A stretch of 64,000 nucleotides of DNA. It comes from Vibrio hannami. Its GTDB lineage: Bacteria > Pseudomonadota > Gammaproteobacteria > Enterobacterales > Vibrionaceae. Under the pieces are notes generated by a model. It was not told the DNA's origin. It searched no databases and worked only from the letters and a program-made list of their open reading frames with translations. Shown here piece after piece: positions 27,634 through 37,582 of this stretch. The DNA is taken from positions 1,054,001 to 1,118,000 of the forward strand of contig NZ_JARQZP010000003.1 in the NCBI RefSeq assembly GCF_029589055.1, in the 5' to 3' direction. The number at the start of each line of letters is the position of its first letter. The stretch's first letter is position 1. The translations under genes and the position numbers were made by a program.

Positions 27634-28791
27634 CTAAATCAAGCTAAGAATTACACCCATCACCGCAAATAAACCAACCAGATACACAATAGGGAGTTTT
27701 ACTTGCTTTAAAAGAAAAATACCAAGTATTACTACAGCCATATCCAGACTATTACCAACTGCACTATTAAATACTGGCGTATATAGCGCAGCTACAAGCA
27801 AACCGACTACCGCTGCGTTTACTCCTCGGATCGCGCCTTCCAATTTAGGTTGTTTCGCAAGCTCCTGCCAATTGTCCATAACTGCTAGCAATAATAAAAA
27901 TCCTGGGAGAAACACGCCTACGGTTGCGACAATGGCACCAACTACTGGAGCGTTTGGAACCATCTCATACCCTAGATAGGTTGCTAACGTAAACATCGGC
28001 CCTGGTACAGCCTGCGCTGCAGCATAACCTGTGAGGAATGCGTCCTGCGAAATCTGGTCACCGACAATATTCTGTAGTAACGGCAGAACCACATGACCAC
28101 CACCAAACACTAAACTACCTGCCTGGAAGAAATCTGAAAACAGACCGAGTTGTTTAAAGGTATCGGCAAAAAGAGGCAACACAAATAATATGAGACCAAA
28201 GAGAATCAATGGTAGCCAATGAATATGGCTTAGATAGCTTTTGTTATTTTGAACAGTTTGAGTTTTTTCCTTACGTAACTTCTGTCTTCCAACCAATGCG
28301 GCAAAAAGCAGAATGGAAATTTGCGCCATGATGCCTGGAACAACAAGTATAACAACAGCGGTTAGGATGGCTAAAAATACTGCTACACGTTCTTTACAGA
28401 AATTTTTGTACATTCCCCAGGTCGCATCTGCTACCACCACAACTGCTAGCAGTTTCAGGCCATGAACAACCGAATCAAACACGCCTGACTCTGTCAGTTG
28501 ACTGCTAAGCAGTGCCAACAAAATCATGAGAATGACAGATGGTAAGGTAAACCCTAAAAACGCAGCAACAGCACCGGGAAGTCCCCCTTTCTTGTAGCCA
28601 ATAGCAAACCCAACCTGACTAGAACCCGGTCCTGGCAAAAACTGACTTAATGCAACGATCTGAGCGTACTCTTCATCACTCAACCAGTTTAGTTTTTCTA
28701 CAAAGGTATTTCGGAAATAACCAATATGAGCGGCTGGACCACCAAAACTGATCCAACCAAGCGCAAAAAATGTCTTAAAAATTGAGAGCAT
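27634..28791 (-). CDS. chrA: Chromate transporter ChrA
   Basis: A 385-residue inner-membrane protein with about ten to twelve hydrophobic segments and two CHR repeats: the first begins 'FFALGWISFGGPAAHIGYF' with 'LSQFLPGPGSSQVGFAIG', and the second begins 'FFQAGSLVFGGGHVVLPLL' with 'AAQAVPGPMFTLATYLG'. Long-form ChrA proteins of this size export chromate, and some move related oxyanions. No regulator (ChrB) or other metal gene is adjacent. The stop is close to a fragment of the inverted-repeat family at about 27584-27606. Confidence 0.92.
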   Translation of the reverse strand: MLSIFKTFFALGWISFGGPAAHIGYFRNTFVEKLNWLSDEEYAQIVALSQFLPGPGSSQVGFAIGYKKGGLPGAVAAFLGFTLPSVILMILLALLSSQLTESGVFDSVVHGLKLLAVVVVADATWGMYKNFCKERVAVFLAILTAVVILVVPGIMAQISILLFAALVGRQKLRKEKTQTVQNNKSYLSHIHWLPLILFGLILFVLPLFADTFKQLGLFSDFFQAGSLVFGGGHVVLPLLQNIVGDQISQDAFLTGYAAAQAVPGPMFTLATYLGYEMVPNAPVVGAIVATVGVFLPGFLLLLAVMDNWQELAKQPKLEGAIRGVNAAVVGLLVAALYTPVFNSAVGNSLDMAVVILGIFLLKQVKLPIVYLVGLFAVMGVILSLI

Positions 28792-28932
28792 AACTATATA
28801 GAAGTGAGTATTTTGTCGTAATTGTGAATTGCAACCATGACACTTTTATTACATCGCATACCCCATCTAACTCATAGAGTGCAATAAGTGTAACAACTTA
28901 TGTCCACCTCACATAGAAAAGATTAAATTCAA

Positions 28933-29154
28933 TTAGTTAGACAACCTTAGGTAGAGATTAATGCTTAGCAAACCAATAACAAAACTGATAGCAGAAACGG
29001 GCATTTTCCCCACGTTTATCTCAGGCCAGATATCTTTAAAAAAATATAGGTAAGATTGAAAAAGAACGACTGATACTGATACCAAGAGAAACAATAGTCC
29101 CAGAAGAAATAACCAATAATAAGGTTGAGTATTCCTTTTTCTATTCACATTCAT
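28933..29154 (-). CDS. Small membrane protein, unknown
   Basis: About 73 residues with two hydrophobic segments (YYWLFLLGLLFLLVSVSVVLF and PVSAISFVIGLLSINLYL) and a basic N-terminus, so probably an inner-membrane protein with both ends inside. I do not recognise the family. The start is uncertain: an ATG at 29154 has AAGG too close, and a GTG just before it has no good site. It begins about 20 bases after the LysR gene on the same strand and could be co-transcribed with it. Confidence 0.4.
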   Translation of the reverse strand: MNVNRKRNTQPYYWLFLLGLLFLLVSVSVVLFQSYLYFFKDIWPEINVGKMPVSAISFVIGLLSINLYLRLSN

Positions 29155-29173
29155 CACCTTGAATCAGGGCCTC

Positions 29174-30086
29174 TTAAGGCATATATTTTTGTTTAACTTT
29201 CGCTGCAATAAAATCAATAGCTACTTTAACCTTTGGTATCGCGTAATCAAGCTTCTGGTAGAGCAGATAGATAGCGAGATCACCCGAATAATTCACCTTC
29301 AGAGGTTCGCTAAATTTAAGCGTGGTCAGCTCGCCGGAATCCAGATAAGGTTGAAGAGACCATCTAGGCAACATGATGATTCCCTCTCCTTCAATCGCTT
29401 TGTCCAGAATCCAGCGCCCATTGTTACTAATCAACAAAGGGATACCAGATACATCCTGCCACTGTCCGTCAACCTCTGACAACCATGGTGTTGGCCCGGC
29501 AGGTGTTTTAAAAAACAGAGCCTTGTGATCTTTTAACTCAAGCGTTGTTTCCGGTATTCCGTACTTCCCTATATAACCAGGTGATGCCGCCGCTACAAAA
29601 TCGTTATCCATTAACCTGAGCGCTATCACACGCTCATCTGGCGCATATCCACCACGAATAGCGATATCCACATCATCTTTTTCTAAGTTTGACAACGTAT
29701 CACTTAACACGACATCCAAAACCACTTCAGGATACCTTTTTCTGAACTCATCCAGAATAGGTCGAAGTATGGTTTTCCCCAAAACCTACGGTAGAGCTAA
29801 TCTTTAGAGTACCAGTGGGAATGCTTTGGTATTGCTGTACCTGGTTTTCTGAATGTTTCAGCCTTGCCATTAATTCCTTCATCTGCGAGAAATAGGTTGA
29901 GCCAACTTCAGTCAGAGAAACATTGCGCGTACTACGAACCAATAACTGGGCACCCAACTCCGACTCTAAATCCGATACTCGCCTGGAAATCGATGATGCA
30001 GGTACTTTATATCGCTTAGCGGCAGCGGTAAAACTACCGGACTCTACTGTTTCAATAAAATAGGAAATAGCCCTAAACTTATCCAT
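29174..30086 (-). pseudogene. LysR-family transcriptional regulator, one frameshift
   Basis: The 303-residue LysR protein is split at the run CCCC 29777-29780 (GGGG on the coding strand). Three G restore 'TVGFGKTILRPILDEFRKRYP'. The N-terminal part has the winged helix-turn-helix ('AISYFIETVESGSFTAAAKR', 'SSISRRVSDLESELGAQLL'). The rest is the periplasmic-binding-like effector domain of the YafC/DsdC-like group. It is divergent from the adjacent CurA-type reductase gene across 96 bases, the usual layout for a LysR regulator and its target. It may be a true pseudogene or a single-base sequence error. Confidence 0.85.
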
Positions 30087-30182
30087 ATTATTGCCTTAAT
30101 AACAAAACTGATTAGTAAATCATATCCTATTTATACACATTTATGTATGCAATACTGCTAATCAAATTATAAGGAGAACAGA

Positions 30183-31181
30183 ATGAGTCAGTACAAAGAG
30201 ATCCTATTAACTAAGAGACCAGATGGTAACCCTATCGGCCCCCGCCTATTTGAAGTTGTTGAAAAAAATATACCTACTCCAGCACCGGGCGAGTTCTTAA
30301 TTAAGCAAACACACATGTCGATGGATCCAGCCATGCTGGGCTGGATGATGCCAGACGAGGATAGCTATATCCCACCTGTTGCGCTTGGAAGTCGAATGCG
30401 TTCAAGTGGCTTTGGAGAAGTGGTAGCATCCAACCATCCGGATTTCTCTGTCGGTGATAAAGTTATGGGAATGATTGGATGGACAGAGTATGCGCTTAGC
30501 AGCGGTCAAGGCATTAACAAACTCTCGTCAGACATCGACGCGGAAACGGCACTGTCTGTATTTGCCTTACCAGGTCTAACAGCTACACAGGGGTTATTCA
30601 ATATTGGCCAACCTAAACAAGGGGAGACACTTGTTGTTACCGGAGCTGCTGGCTCTGTCGGTTCGATTGTCGGACAGCTAGCCAAAGCAGAAGGGTTGAA
30701 AGTAATAGGTGTCGTTGGCAGTGATGAAAAAGCCGACTGGATCGTAAATGAGCTGGGGTTTGACGGTGCAATCAACTACAAAACTGACAACCTGCAGGAA
30801 AAGCTCGCTGAACTTACGCCTGATGGTGTGGATCTATTCTTTGAAAATACTGGCGGCGCGATTCAGCAACATATATTTGACCGGATGAACGTGCACGGTC
30901 GTATCGTTGTTTGTGGCATGATTGCCGACTACACAGCGGCTACACCATCTCCGGGACCAAACTGGATACCCTTGATCAAAAAGCGCATCACAGTCCAGGG
31001 TTTTGCTATGCCCGATCATTTTGGAGAAGTGCCTCAGTTGCTCGCTAAACTTACGCCATATGTATTGGAAGGAAACATAAAATACCGTTCGCATGTGTTA
31101 GAAGGTTTAGAAAGCGCGATGACTGCACTCAACCTGTTTTTTACGGGAGAAAACGAAGGAAAACTGATGATTAGGCTTTAA
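30183..31181 (+). CDS. NADP-dependent oxidoreductase, CurA-like (MDR family)
   Basis: A 332-residue zinc-independent medium-chain reductase of the CurA/YncB group. It has an N-terminal GroES-like half ('PTPAPGEFLIKQTHMSMDPAM'), the NADP-binding glycine motif 'VTGAAGSVGSIVGQLAK' and 'RIVVCGMIADY', and no catalytic or structural zinc cysteines. These enzymes reduce activated double bonds such as enones. The gene has a good ribosome site (AAGGAGAACAG before the ATG) and is divergent from a LysR gene that likely controls it. The natural substrate is unknown. Confidence 0.9.
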   Translation: MSQYKEILLTKRPDGNPIGPRLFEVVEKNIPTPAPGEFLIKQTHMSMDPAMLGWMMPDEDSYIPPVALGSRMRSSGFGEVVASNHPDFSVGDKVMGMIGWTEYALSSGQGINKLSSDIDAETALSVFALPGLTATQGLFNIGQPKQGETLVVTGAAGSVGSIVGQLAKAEGLKVIGVVGSDEKADWIVNELGFDGAINYKTDNLQEKLAELTPDGVDLFFENTGGAIQQHIFDRMNVHGRIVVCGMIADYTAATPSPGPNWIPLIKKRITVQGFAMPDHFGEVPQLLAKLTPYVLEGNIKYRSHVLEGLESAMTALNLFFTGENEGKLMIRL

Positions 31182-31207
31182 GGGCTAAGTATTAGATAAA
31201 TGTAATA

Positions 31208-31242
31208 TTGACGTTGTCTATACCAGCTATAGATAACGTCAA
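31208..31242 (+). terminator. Long stem-loop after the CurA-like gene
   Basis: TTGACGTTGTCTATA (31208-31222) and TATAGATAACGTCAA (31228-31242) form a 15-bp stem with a single G-U pair and a 5-base loop, 27 bases after the stop. The following T-run is poor, so this may be a weak terminator or a message stabiliser. Confidence 0.5.
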
Positions 31243-31435
31243 ATTTGCAGTGAAATGCGACTTTTTGTCCGCCATATATGCTCCATATATCAAATTTCCC
31301 AAAAATTATGTGCTCAAAAGAAATTATTTCATTACATGAATAGAATAGTTTCATAACACAGAGTAATATACTCAACATTCATATACATATTTATTAACAT
31401 ATATTTTATTTATTGGTTCAAGGTCTACCTGAGTA

Positions 31436-32842
31436 ATGGAGATAAGGAAGTTATCTAACGTTCCACTTATCTTAATGGTGTCTGTTTTCCTGACGCTAGA
31501 TTTTACCCTGCTTTTCTTAAACCTAAACTTGACTCAAAAACTTCAAAATGACGCAGTGATTATCAATCTTGCAGGCAGACAACGGATGCTGTCTCAACGA
31601 ATTGCCAAGTCCTGCCTTATCGACTGTACCAACCGCAATCCAGCAAACAGAATGCGATTTACCCAAACTGTTCGTTTAGCGGATACTTTCCAGCAAGCTC
31701 TTACCGCATTTGCAAACGGTGGCTATGTTTACACTGCAGCTGACGACACCGTCTATATAGAAGCGATCAACGATGCAGAGAGCCAGTTATACATAGAGCA
31801 GACATTTTCGTTGTGGGGTGACGTGTATGCCACGCTTAAACAGTGGGAGGCGGATACATATAAACCAATGGATGAACGGAGTGTAAGGGTAGTTAAAGCT
31901 TATGCGACAGAAACCAACGAAGATGTCCTGTATTTAATGAACAAGCTCACTGTTCGATCGGAAGAGGTCTCTGTTACAAACGCCGCTTCACTAAGACAAG
32001 CCCAGGTGGTTATATTCATTCTGGTTTTACTCAATTTTGTCGCAATTCTTTACCGTTTTAAGCGAGCAGGCAAAGAGCAAGATGTATTTGTCAATCAACT
32101 CGAAACCCTCATTCATCACCTTCCTCAGGGAATACTCTTTATTGATGGAAGCCATCAGGTAGTTTATGCCAACAGTGTCTCGAGTAAGCTGTTTAAAATG
32201 TCCGTTGAAGAGCTAAAACTTCACACCATAGAGGAGCTACTCACTACCCCATTAGTAGAAGGCTCCGTTATGCTGAATAATAAGCATATCGAAATAGGGA
32301 TCTCTAGTGTCCTGTCCATACCAAGAGAAGTAAAAATGATTAGCCTTCTTGACGTCACAGAGTCCATCACTTTAAAACACAAATCATCATACGACCCTCT
32401 GACTCAATTGTTAAACCGAAACGGACTCATAGAAGCCTACACCCAACTAAAAAGCACATCCGACTATGTTTGCTGCCTGTTTTTGGATTTAGACAAATTC
32501 AAAGATGTTAACGATCGATACGGCCACGCAACGGGAGACCTTGTGCTTAGCGTGATAGCGAAACGGCTTAAATCCTGCTTAAAAAATGCTGATATTGTTG
32601 CACGATTCGGGGGCGATGAGTTTGTGGTTCTAATCAATGAGAAGCTCGCCAACGATGAGATAACCCAACTATCTGAACGTATTCACAATGCGATAAATGA
32701 ACCAATCGATATAGATCATCTGATCATTGAACTTGGTGTGAGCATCGGTGTGCGAATCGGTTACCCAAATGATGAGTCCATGGAGGTGATTATAGACGAC
32801 GCCGACCGTGCTATGTACGTGAACAAAAACGCTCGTGGCTAG
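31436..32842 (+). CDS. PilJ-type sensor, PAS and GGDEF diguanylate cyclase
   Basis: A 468-residue membrane protein with two hydrophobic segments (about 8-30 and 188-208) around a PilJ/NIT-like four-helix periplasmic domain ('NLAGRQRMLSQRIAKSCLI'), then a PAS domain (about 225-305, 'LIHHLPQGILFIDGSHQVVYAN') and GGDEF (about 315-468). The active site is RFGGDEF. The inhibitory site reads KNAD instead of RxxD, so product inhibition may be weaker. The PilJ-type domain is known from nitrate/nitrite-sensing and type-IV-pilus receptors; the ligand here is unknown. It converges on ktrB with 32 bases between stops. Confidence 0.9.
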   Translation: MEIRKLSNVPLILMVSVFLTLDFTLLFLNLNLTQKLQNDAVIINLAGRQRMLSQRIAKSCLIDCTNRNPANRMRFTQTVRLADTFQQALTAFANGGYVYTAADDTVYIEAINDAESQLYIEQTFSLWGDVYATLKQWEADTYKPMDERSVRVVKAYATETNEDVLYLMNKLTVRSEEVSVTNAASLRQAQVVIFILVLLNFVAILYRFKRAGKEQDVFVNQLETLIHHLPQGILFIDGSHQVVYANSVSSKLFKMSVEELKLHTIEELLTTPLVEGSVMLNNKHIEIGISSVLSIPREVKMISLLDVTESITLKHKSSYDPLTQLLNRNGLIEAYTQLKSTSDYVCCLFLDLDKFKDVNDRYGHATGDLVLSVIAKRLKSCLKNADIVARFGGDEFVVLINEKLANDEITQLSERIHNAINEPIDIDHLIIELGVSIGVRIGYPNDESMEVIIDDADRAMYVNKNARG

Positions 32843-32874
32843 CACAGTGACGCCGATTGCCAGATAAATACGCA

Positions 32875-34236
32875 CTACCCAGTTAATACGTTGTCTTCAG
32901 GGTATTTCAACAGCGTAGGTTTAGGTCGCGCCAACATAAAGGCCAATGTAAGGGGCCCAATACGACCAATGATCATCACGACAATCATAATATATTTACC
33001 GTAGACCGTAAGCTCCGCTGTAAGCCCTGCAGTTAGCCCAACTGTAGCGAACGCAGAAATAACCTCAAACATAATCTTGTCGAAAGAAGCCTGTTCAGTA
33101 ATCGTTAACAGAAACATCGATGCCACGATCACCGTTCCACTGACAACAATAATCGCAAGAGAACGGGTTACGGTAGGCCAACTCACTGATTTATTGAACA
33201 TGACTACATGCTTTTTTTGTCGCAAAAATGCCCAGGTAGCGACCATTGCTACAGTAAAAGTAGATACTTTGATACCACCACCTGTAGACGTAGAACCAGC
33301 ACCAATCAACATAAGAACAATCATTATTAGCAGTGCAGGCTGAGTAAACTGTGTTAAATCGACACTGTTAAATCCTGCCGTTCTGGCACTGGCAGACTGA
33401 AAAAATGCCGCTAGCCATTGGCCTGATAAACTTAAGTCAACCATGGTTGCAGAGTTGTCCTTTTCCAATATCCAGAAAAATAATGTGCCAGAAAGGAGTA
33501 ACACCGGCGTTGCCACCAGCATGATCTTGGTGTGCAACTTTAACCTTTTAAATCCTTTGCCAAAGTTAAGCACCAGATCCCCTACAACGGTAAACCCAAG
33601 CCCACCAACAATAAATAAAGCAGATATGGTGAGTATAACTAACGGGTCATCAACGAAGCTCATCATGCTGTCTGAATAAAGCGAAAAGCCTGCGTTGTTA
33701 AACGCTGAAATAGAGTGAAACAAGGCATAAAAAGTGCCGGTAGACCATCCATACATTGGCACCCACTTAAATGATAGAAAAACAAAACCAACAAGTTCAG
33801 CAAGCAATGCAAATGCTATAATTCGCTTAACTAATTTAGTTATGTTTATACGCTTCTCCTGCCCTAACTCTTCCTTCATCAACGCTTGCTGCTGGAGTGA
33901 AAGCCTGATGCCAAACATGTAAAACAAAACAGCAGATAGGGTCATTTGCCCTAAGCCACCAATCTGCATTAAAAACATTAGCAGCACTTTACCCGTGAGT
34001 GTAAAGTGCGTACCGGTATCCACTACACCTAAACCAGTAACACTAATCGCAGAGGTTGCGGTAAATAAAGCGTCTTCCAGCGATAATCCAGTGACTGAAA
34101 ATATAGGCAAGGTCAACAAAATCGCCGAGGGAATCAGTATTGCTAAAAGGCTGCTGAAAATTATCCAGGGCTCGGAACCGCCCTGTCGTCGCTGCGATGA
34201 TGTGACAGCGTAACCATCTAGCATAAATAGACTCAT
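32875..34236 (-). CDS. ktrB: Na+-dependent K+ transporter subunit KtrB
   Basis: A 453-residue Trk/Ktr/HKT membrane subunit with four pore repeats. The first selectivity-filter loop reads 'ATSAISVTGLGVVDTG'; others include 'SISAFNNAGFSL' and 'SASARTAGFNSVDL', and the TM gate region has 'IGAGSTSTGGGIKVST'. The sequence closely follows Vibrio KtrB throughout to 'LLKYPEDNVLTG'. It forms the K+ pathway and is controlled by KtrA. Its ATG overlaps ktrA's restored stop by 4 bases, as expected for a ktrAB operon. Confidence 0.95.
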   Translation of the reverse strand: MSLFMLDGYAVTSSQRRQGGSEPWIIFSSLLAILIPSAILLTLPIFSVTGLSLEDALFTATSAISVTGLGVVDTGTHFTLTGKVLLMFLMQIGGLGQMTLSAVLFYMFGIRLSLQQQALMKEELGQEKRINITKLVKRIIAFALLAELVGFVFLSFKWVPMYGWSTGTFYALFHSISAFNNAGFSLYSDSMMSFVDDPLVILTISALFIVGGLGFTVVGDLVLNFGKGFKRLKLHTKIMLVATPVLLLSGTLFFWILEKDNSATMVDLSLSGQWLAAFFQSASARTAGFNSVDLTQFTQPALLIMIVLMLIGAGSTSTGGGIKVSTFTVAMVATWAFLRQKKHVVMFNKSVSWPTVTRSLAIIVVSGTVIVASMFLLTITEQASFDKIMFEVISAFATVGLTAGLTAELTVYGKYIMIVVMIIGRIGPLTLAFMLARPKPTLLKYPEDNVLTG

Positions 34237-34900
34237 AGTGCTTTAAGCTTTCTTTCTAGCAGCTCTTGCGGACCTGTAACAATCACCAGATCACCGATGG
34301 CCACTTCTTTAGACATATCCGGGCTGGTCTCGATTACTGGCCCCCGCTTAAATCCTAAAACCTTCAACTCCTCTCCCTTACAAAAGAGAGTTCAGAAAGA
34401 GTTTGTCCCATAAGTCTATGACCGATAACTACTTCCGTCATTGCCATACCACTTCCCAGAGAATGGAACTCTAGCACACGTTTATCTAACATCTTCCTTG
34501 CTACGCGAATGCCCATATCTCTCTCTGGCATAATGATATGGTCTGCACCTATCTTATGCAGTATCTTGGCATGAAATCGGTCATTCGCCTTCACCCAGAC
34601 CGTTTTGGCTCCTGCCTCTTTAACCACCAGGGTAGTAAGAATGCTAGCATTAACATCTGCACCGATTGCAACTAGGACCATGTCATACTCGTCCAACTTC
34701 AGCTCTTCAACAGTCTCTTCGCTGGTACAGTTAGCCACTACAGCCTGACCGATAACACTTGCTGCCTGCCTAACCTTTTCTTCATCAATATCCAACGCCA
34801 GCACTTGAGCGCCCGTTTCTTCAAGCTCCTGACAAACAGCTAAACCAAATCGGCCTAATCCTATAATCGCAAATTGCTTATTTTCTAATTTCATTTTCAA
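34233..34900 (-). pseudogene. ktrA: K+ transport regulatory subunit KtrA, one frameshift
   Basis: A 222-residue RCK/TrkA protein. The Rossmann part is intact ('FAIIGLGRFGLAVCQELE', 'VLALDIDEEKV', 'MVLVAIGADVNAS'). The C-terminal TrkA-C part leaves frame at AAAA 34382-34385 (TTTT on the coding strand). Adding one T gives 'LSFCKGEELKVLGFKRGP' and then a correct end 'TGPQELLERKLKAL', with the stop overlapping ktrB's ATG. As written the frame stops after 'ELSFVRERS', about 44 residues short. KtrA binds nucleotides and gates KtrB; loss of the C-terminal domain would be expected to impair regulation. A sequencing error is equally possible. Confidence 0.88.
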
Positions 34901-35103
34901 GTCCTAATCAAGCAACTCATTCAAACAACAACAAGCTAAGACGTTTGATCTGTAAGAATCAGTTATGAAGAAATTATCCGGAAGAAATCTGCTGGCAACA
35001 TACATTAAAGGTAAATAGCTAATGCAAACATTGCGTTAAATTCTGCAAAATACGATAATTTTCTTTTCATTACCGTGTACTACTGATTCTGCGCTTATAG
35101 CTT

Positions 35104-36204
35104 ATGACTGATTACATTCAAAAACTGGACTTGTTCCTTGCTGATATCGATTGGAGTAACGATGTCATACTACTCACCCTCTTCAGCTTTGGCGCATGGA
35201 TTGCGTGGCGCATTTTATTTGGACGACTGGAGAGCATCGCAGCTAAAACCCGCATTCAATGGGATAATGTTGTTCTTGCAGCCATCAAAACTCCTGTCAG
35301 CACGCTTATCTGGGGTTGGCCAGCTACCGTTTCGTTTGGTTTGATGGTAGAGAGTATCGTCTCTCATCCACTCAACTGGCTTGACTCTCTGAAGTACATT
35401 CTTCTTATCACTATATTTGTCTGGATTATTATCCGACTGGTCTCAAACGTCGAAGAAGTCATCTTAAAAGACCCTAAACGAGACGAAACCACAGTACAGG
35501 CAATAGCTAAGGTTGTCAGACTCATCTTCATCATCATGGGTTTGCTATCGGTAATGCAAAGCCTCGGTCTCAGCCTTTCAGGATTACTAACCTTTGGTGG
35601 TGTTGGTGGTTTGATTGTTGGTCTCGCAGCTAAAGACCTTCTTTCTAACTTCTTCGGTGGCATGATGATCTACTTTGATCGCCCATTCAAAGTCGGCGAT
35701 TGGATCCGCTCCCCAGACAGACAAATTGAAGGCACGGTCGAAAGAATTGGCTGGCGCATGACCATAATCAGAACATTTGATAAGAGGCCTTTGTATGTAC
35801 CAAACTCGGTATTCAGCAATATCGTGGTAGAAAACCCATCAAGAATGCTGAATCGCCGAATCTACGAAACTATCGGCCTTCGTTACGATGACGCGCAGAA
35901 AGTAGAGTTGATTATCAAGGATGTCAGATCAATGCTTGAGCAACACCCTGATATCGACGCCAATCAAACCCTAATTGTTAACTTTAATGCTTTTGGACCA
36001 TCGTCGCTGGATTTCTTCGTATATACCTTTACCAAGACTGTAAACTGGGTTCGTTATCATGAAGTAAAACAGGATGTGTTGCTGCAAATAATGTCCATCA
36101 TCCACAAGCACGATGCAGATGTTGCATTTCCAACACAGACATTAAAAGTAGAACCTGCAGGCCTGCCACAGGAGTTTATACCCGAGCCAATGCTCAGAGG
36201 TTAA
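35104..36204 (+). CDS. MscS-family mechanosensitive ion channel
   Basis: A 366-residue small-conductance channel protein with membrane segments at about 20-40, 60-85, 100-120 and 140-160, followed by the pore helix 'LLTFGGVGGLIVGLAAKDLLSNFFGG' (rich in the Gly/Ala packing pattern), then 'FDRPFKVGDWI' and the cytoplasmic beta domain. It is longer than E. coli MscS (286) by one or two extra N-terminal segments, like YnaI/YbdG types. It releases solutes when turgor rises. It is close to ktrAB, so osmotic adjustment genes cluster here. Its 3' end overlaps the converging hydrolase gene by 11 bases. Confidence 0.92.
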   Translation: MTDYIQKLDLFLADIDWSNDVILLTLFSFGAWIAWRILFGRLESIAAKTRIQWDNVVLAAIKTPVSTLIWGWPATVSFGLMVESIVSHPLNWLDSLKYILLITIFVWIIIRLVSNVEEVILKDPKRDETTVQAIAKVVRLIFIIMGLLSVMQSLGLSLSGLLTFGGVGGLIVGLAAKDLLSNFFGGMMIYFDRPFKVGDWIRSPDRQIEGTVERIGWRMTIIRTFDKRPLYVPNSVFSNIVVENPSRMLNRRIYETIGLRYDDAQKVELIIKDVRSMLEQHPDIDANQTLIVNFNAFGPSSLDFFVYTFTKTVNWVRYHEVKQDVLLQIMSIIHKHDADVAFPTQTLKVEPAGLPQEFIPEPMLRG

Positions 36205-37383
36205 CCGTGCCAACATTAAGCTCTGTGTCGATTGCTTTTAACATATCCACTACATGAGCTTTTTCAGCCTGCCACCACCAATAAGATGTCTCGAATTCCT
36301 GCTTAGGATAAATTGTTTGTCCTATCATTGGAGTTGTCAGTGAGACATCCGCAACGTCCGCTTCTTGAATCAAATCAGCCATCGGTTCATCCCACATGTG
36401 GGTAAAGAGTTCAAAGGTGGCCCAGTGTATCGGAAACAGTTTCGTCGCTTTCAGATCTTTAAACGCCCGCACGGTATGACAAGCCTGCATATGACCATGA
36501 TTTTCTACTGGAAATCCTACTCCATCTTTTACATTGGCCGCCACTTCTAAAAATGCCACATCAAAGTGACCTAAGCGTTTCTGTATAGCAGAAAAATGTG
36601 AATCGTAAGCCGTATCACCACTAAAAAATATCGAACCGTTGTCAGACTGCAATACCCAGGAACACCACAACGTTGAATTGCTATCGGCACCAGTGCGACC
36701 TGAATTGTGATTGGCAGGTGTAGATGTCAGTTTTACGCCATTAATTAAGGTGGATTCCCACCAATCAAACTCCTGAATTTTAGAAGGCTCAACCCCCAGT
36801 TTTCTAAATGTTGCCCAACACCCAAAGGGACTAAAAACCGTAATGGTTTATCTGCGAAATATTGGATTGTTGATTTTTCAAGATGATCGTAATGATCGTG
36901 AGAAATAACTATAACATCCGGAAGCGGCAATTCATTTTTAGCTACCGGTGCTGACATGTTGCGGTCAAAAAACGGCTTGGCAATTAACGGAGAAGCAAAC
37001 TCAAAAACAGGATCTAATAAAAAACGAGTGGCGTTCATCTCAATAAATAAACTTGAGTGCCCAAGCCAGGTAACACGAAGTTCTTCGCTTCGTTTATTTA
37101 GCAAGTCATGATTTATTTTGTATACAGGTAATTCATGTTGAGGCTTAAACTCTGTTCGTCCAAAGGTAGCTTTATTGAGATCACTAAAAAGGTTTTTATT
37201 GTAAGGCGTTCTAGGCATCTGGTTGATGAACTTTCCGTTTTTAAACTGTGGTGATGCCAGAATCCGTTGATTTCTTTGTAACTTACTCAACTTTAGCTCT
37301 TGTTGGTTAAGTCCTCTAAAATAGTTGGCTGCGCCAAAAACACCGAGAACAGAATACATAGAACCCTTAATAACACTGCTCAT
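36194..37383 (-). pseudogene. Metallo-beta-lactamase-fold hydrolase (UlaG/NAPE-PLD-like), one frameshift
   Basis: An intact length of about 396 residues. The start at ATG 37383 (AAGG upstream) gives an N-terminal hydrophobic anchor (SSVIKGSMYSVLGVFGAANYF). The metal-binding motif is SHDHYDH, preceded by 'VTWLGHSSLFIEM'. The frame breaks at CCCCC 36793-36797 (five G on the coding strand). Six G restore 'ENWGVEPSKIQEFDWWES', and the rest, including 'FFSGDTAYDSHF' and 'PIHWATFELF', continues in the other frame. Proteins of this type resemble membrane-associated phospholipase-D-like or lactonase-like hydrolases; the substrate is not known. Confidence 0.82.
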
Positions 37384-37582
37384 ATAAATGACCTTGCAAT
37401 GAACTTCCACATTTATGTGTGTTTATTATTGCCAAGTAAATATGTCTATTTGGTGAAAAATACCGCGATTTATTTGAAGGTTATATTGCAGGTACTCGCT
37501 AAAGCTTATTAAAGATATGAGAAGTACTTCAATAGTATTTCTGTTTAGTTTCGGTATTCTTAAATTATGCTTTTTATCGATA
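37384..37582. other. Intergenic stretch before the MITE-like element
   Basis: About 200 AT-rich bases upstream of the metallo-beta-lactamase-fold gene (leftward) and the inverted-repeat element. It must hold the promoter of the hydrolase gene; I see no gene, operator or RNA in it. Confidence 0.4.
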
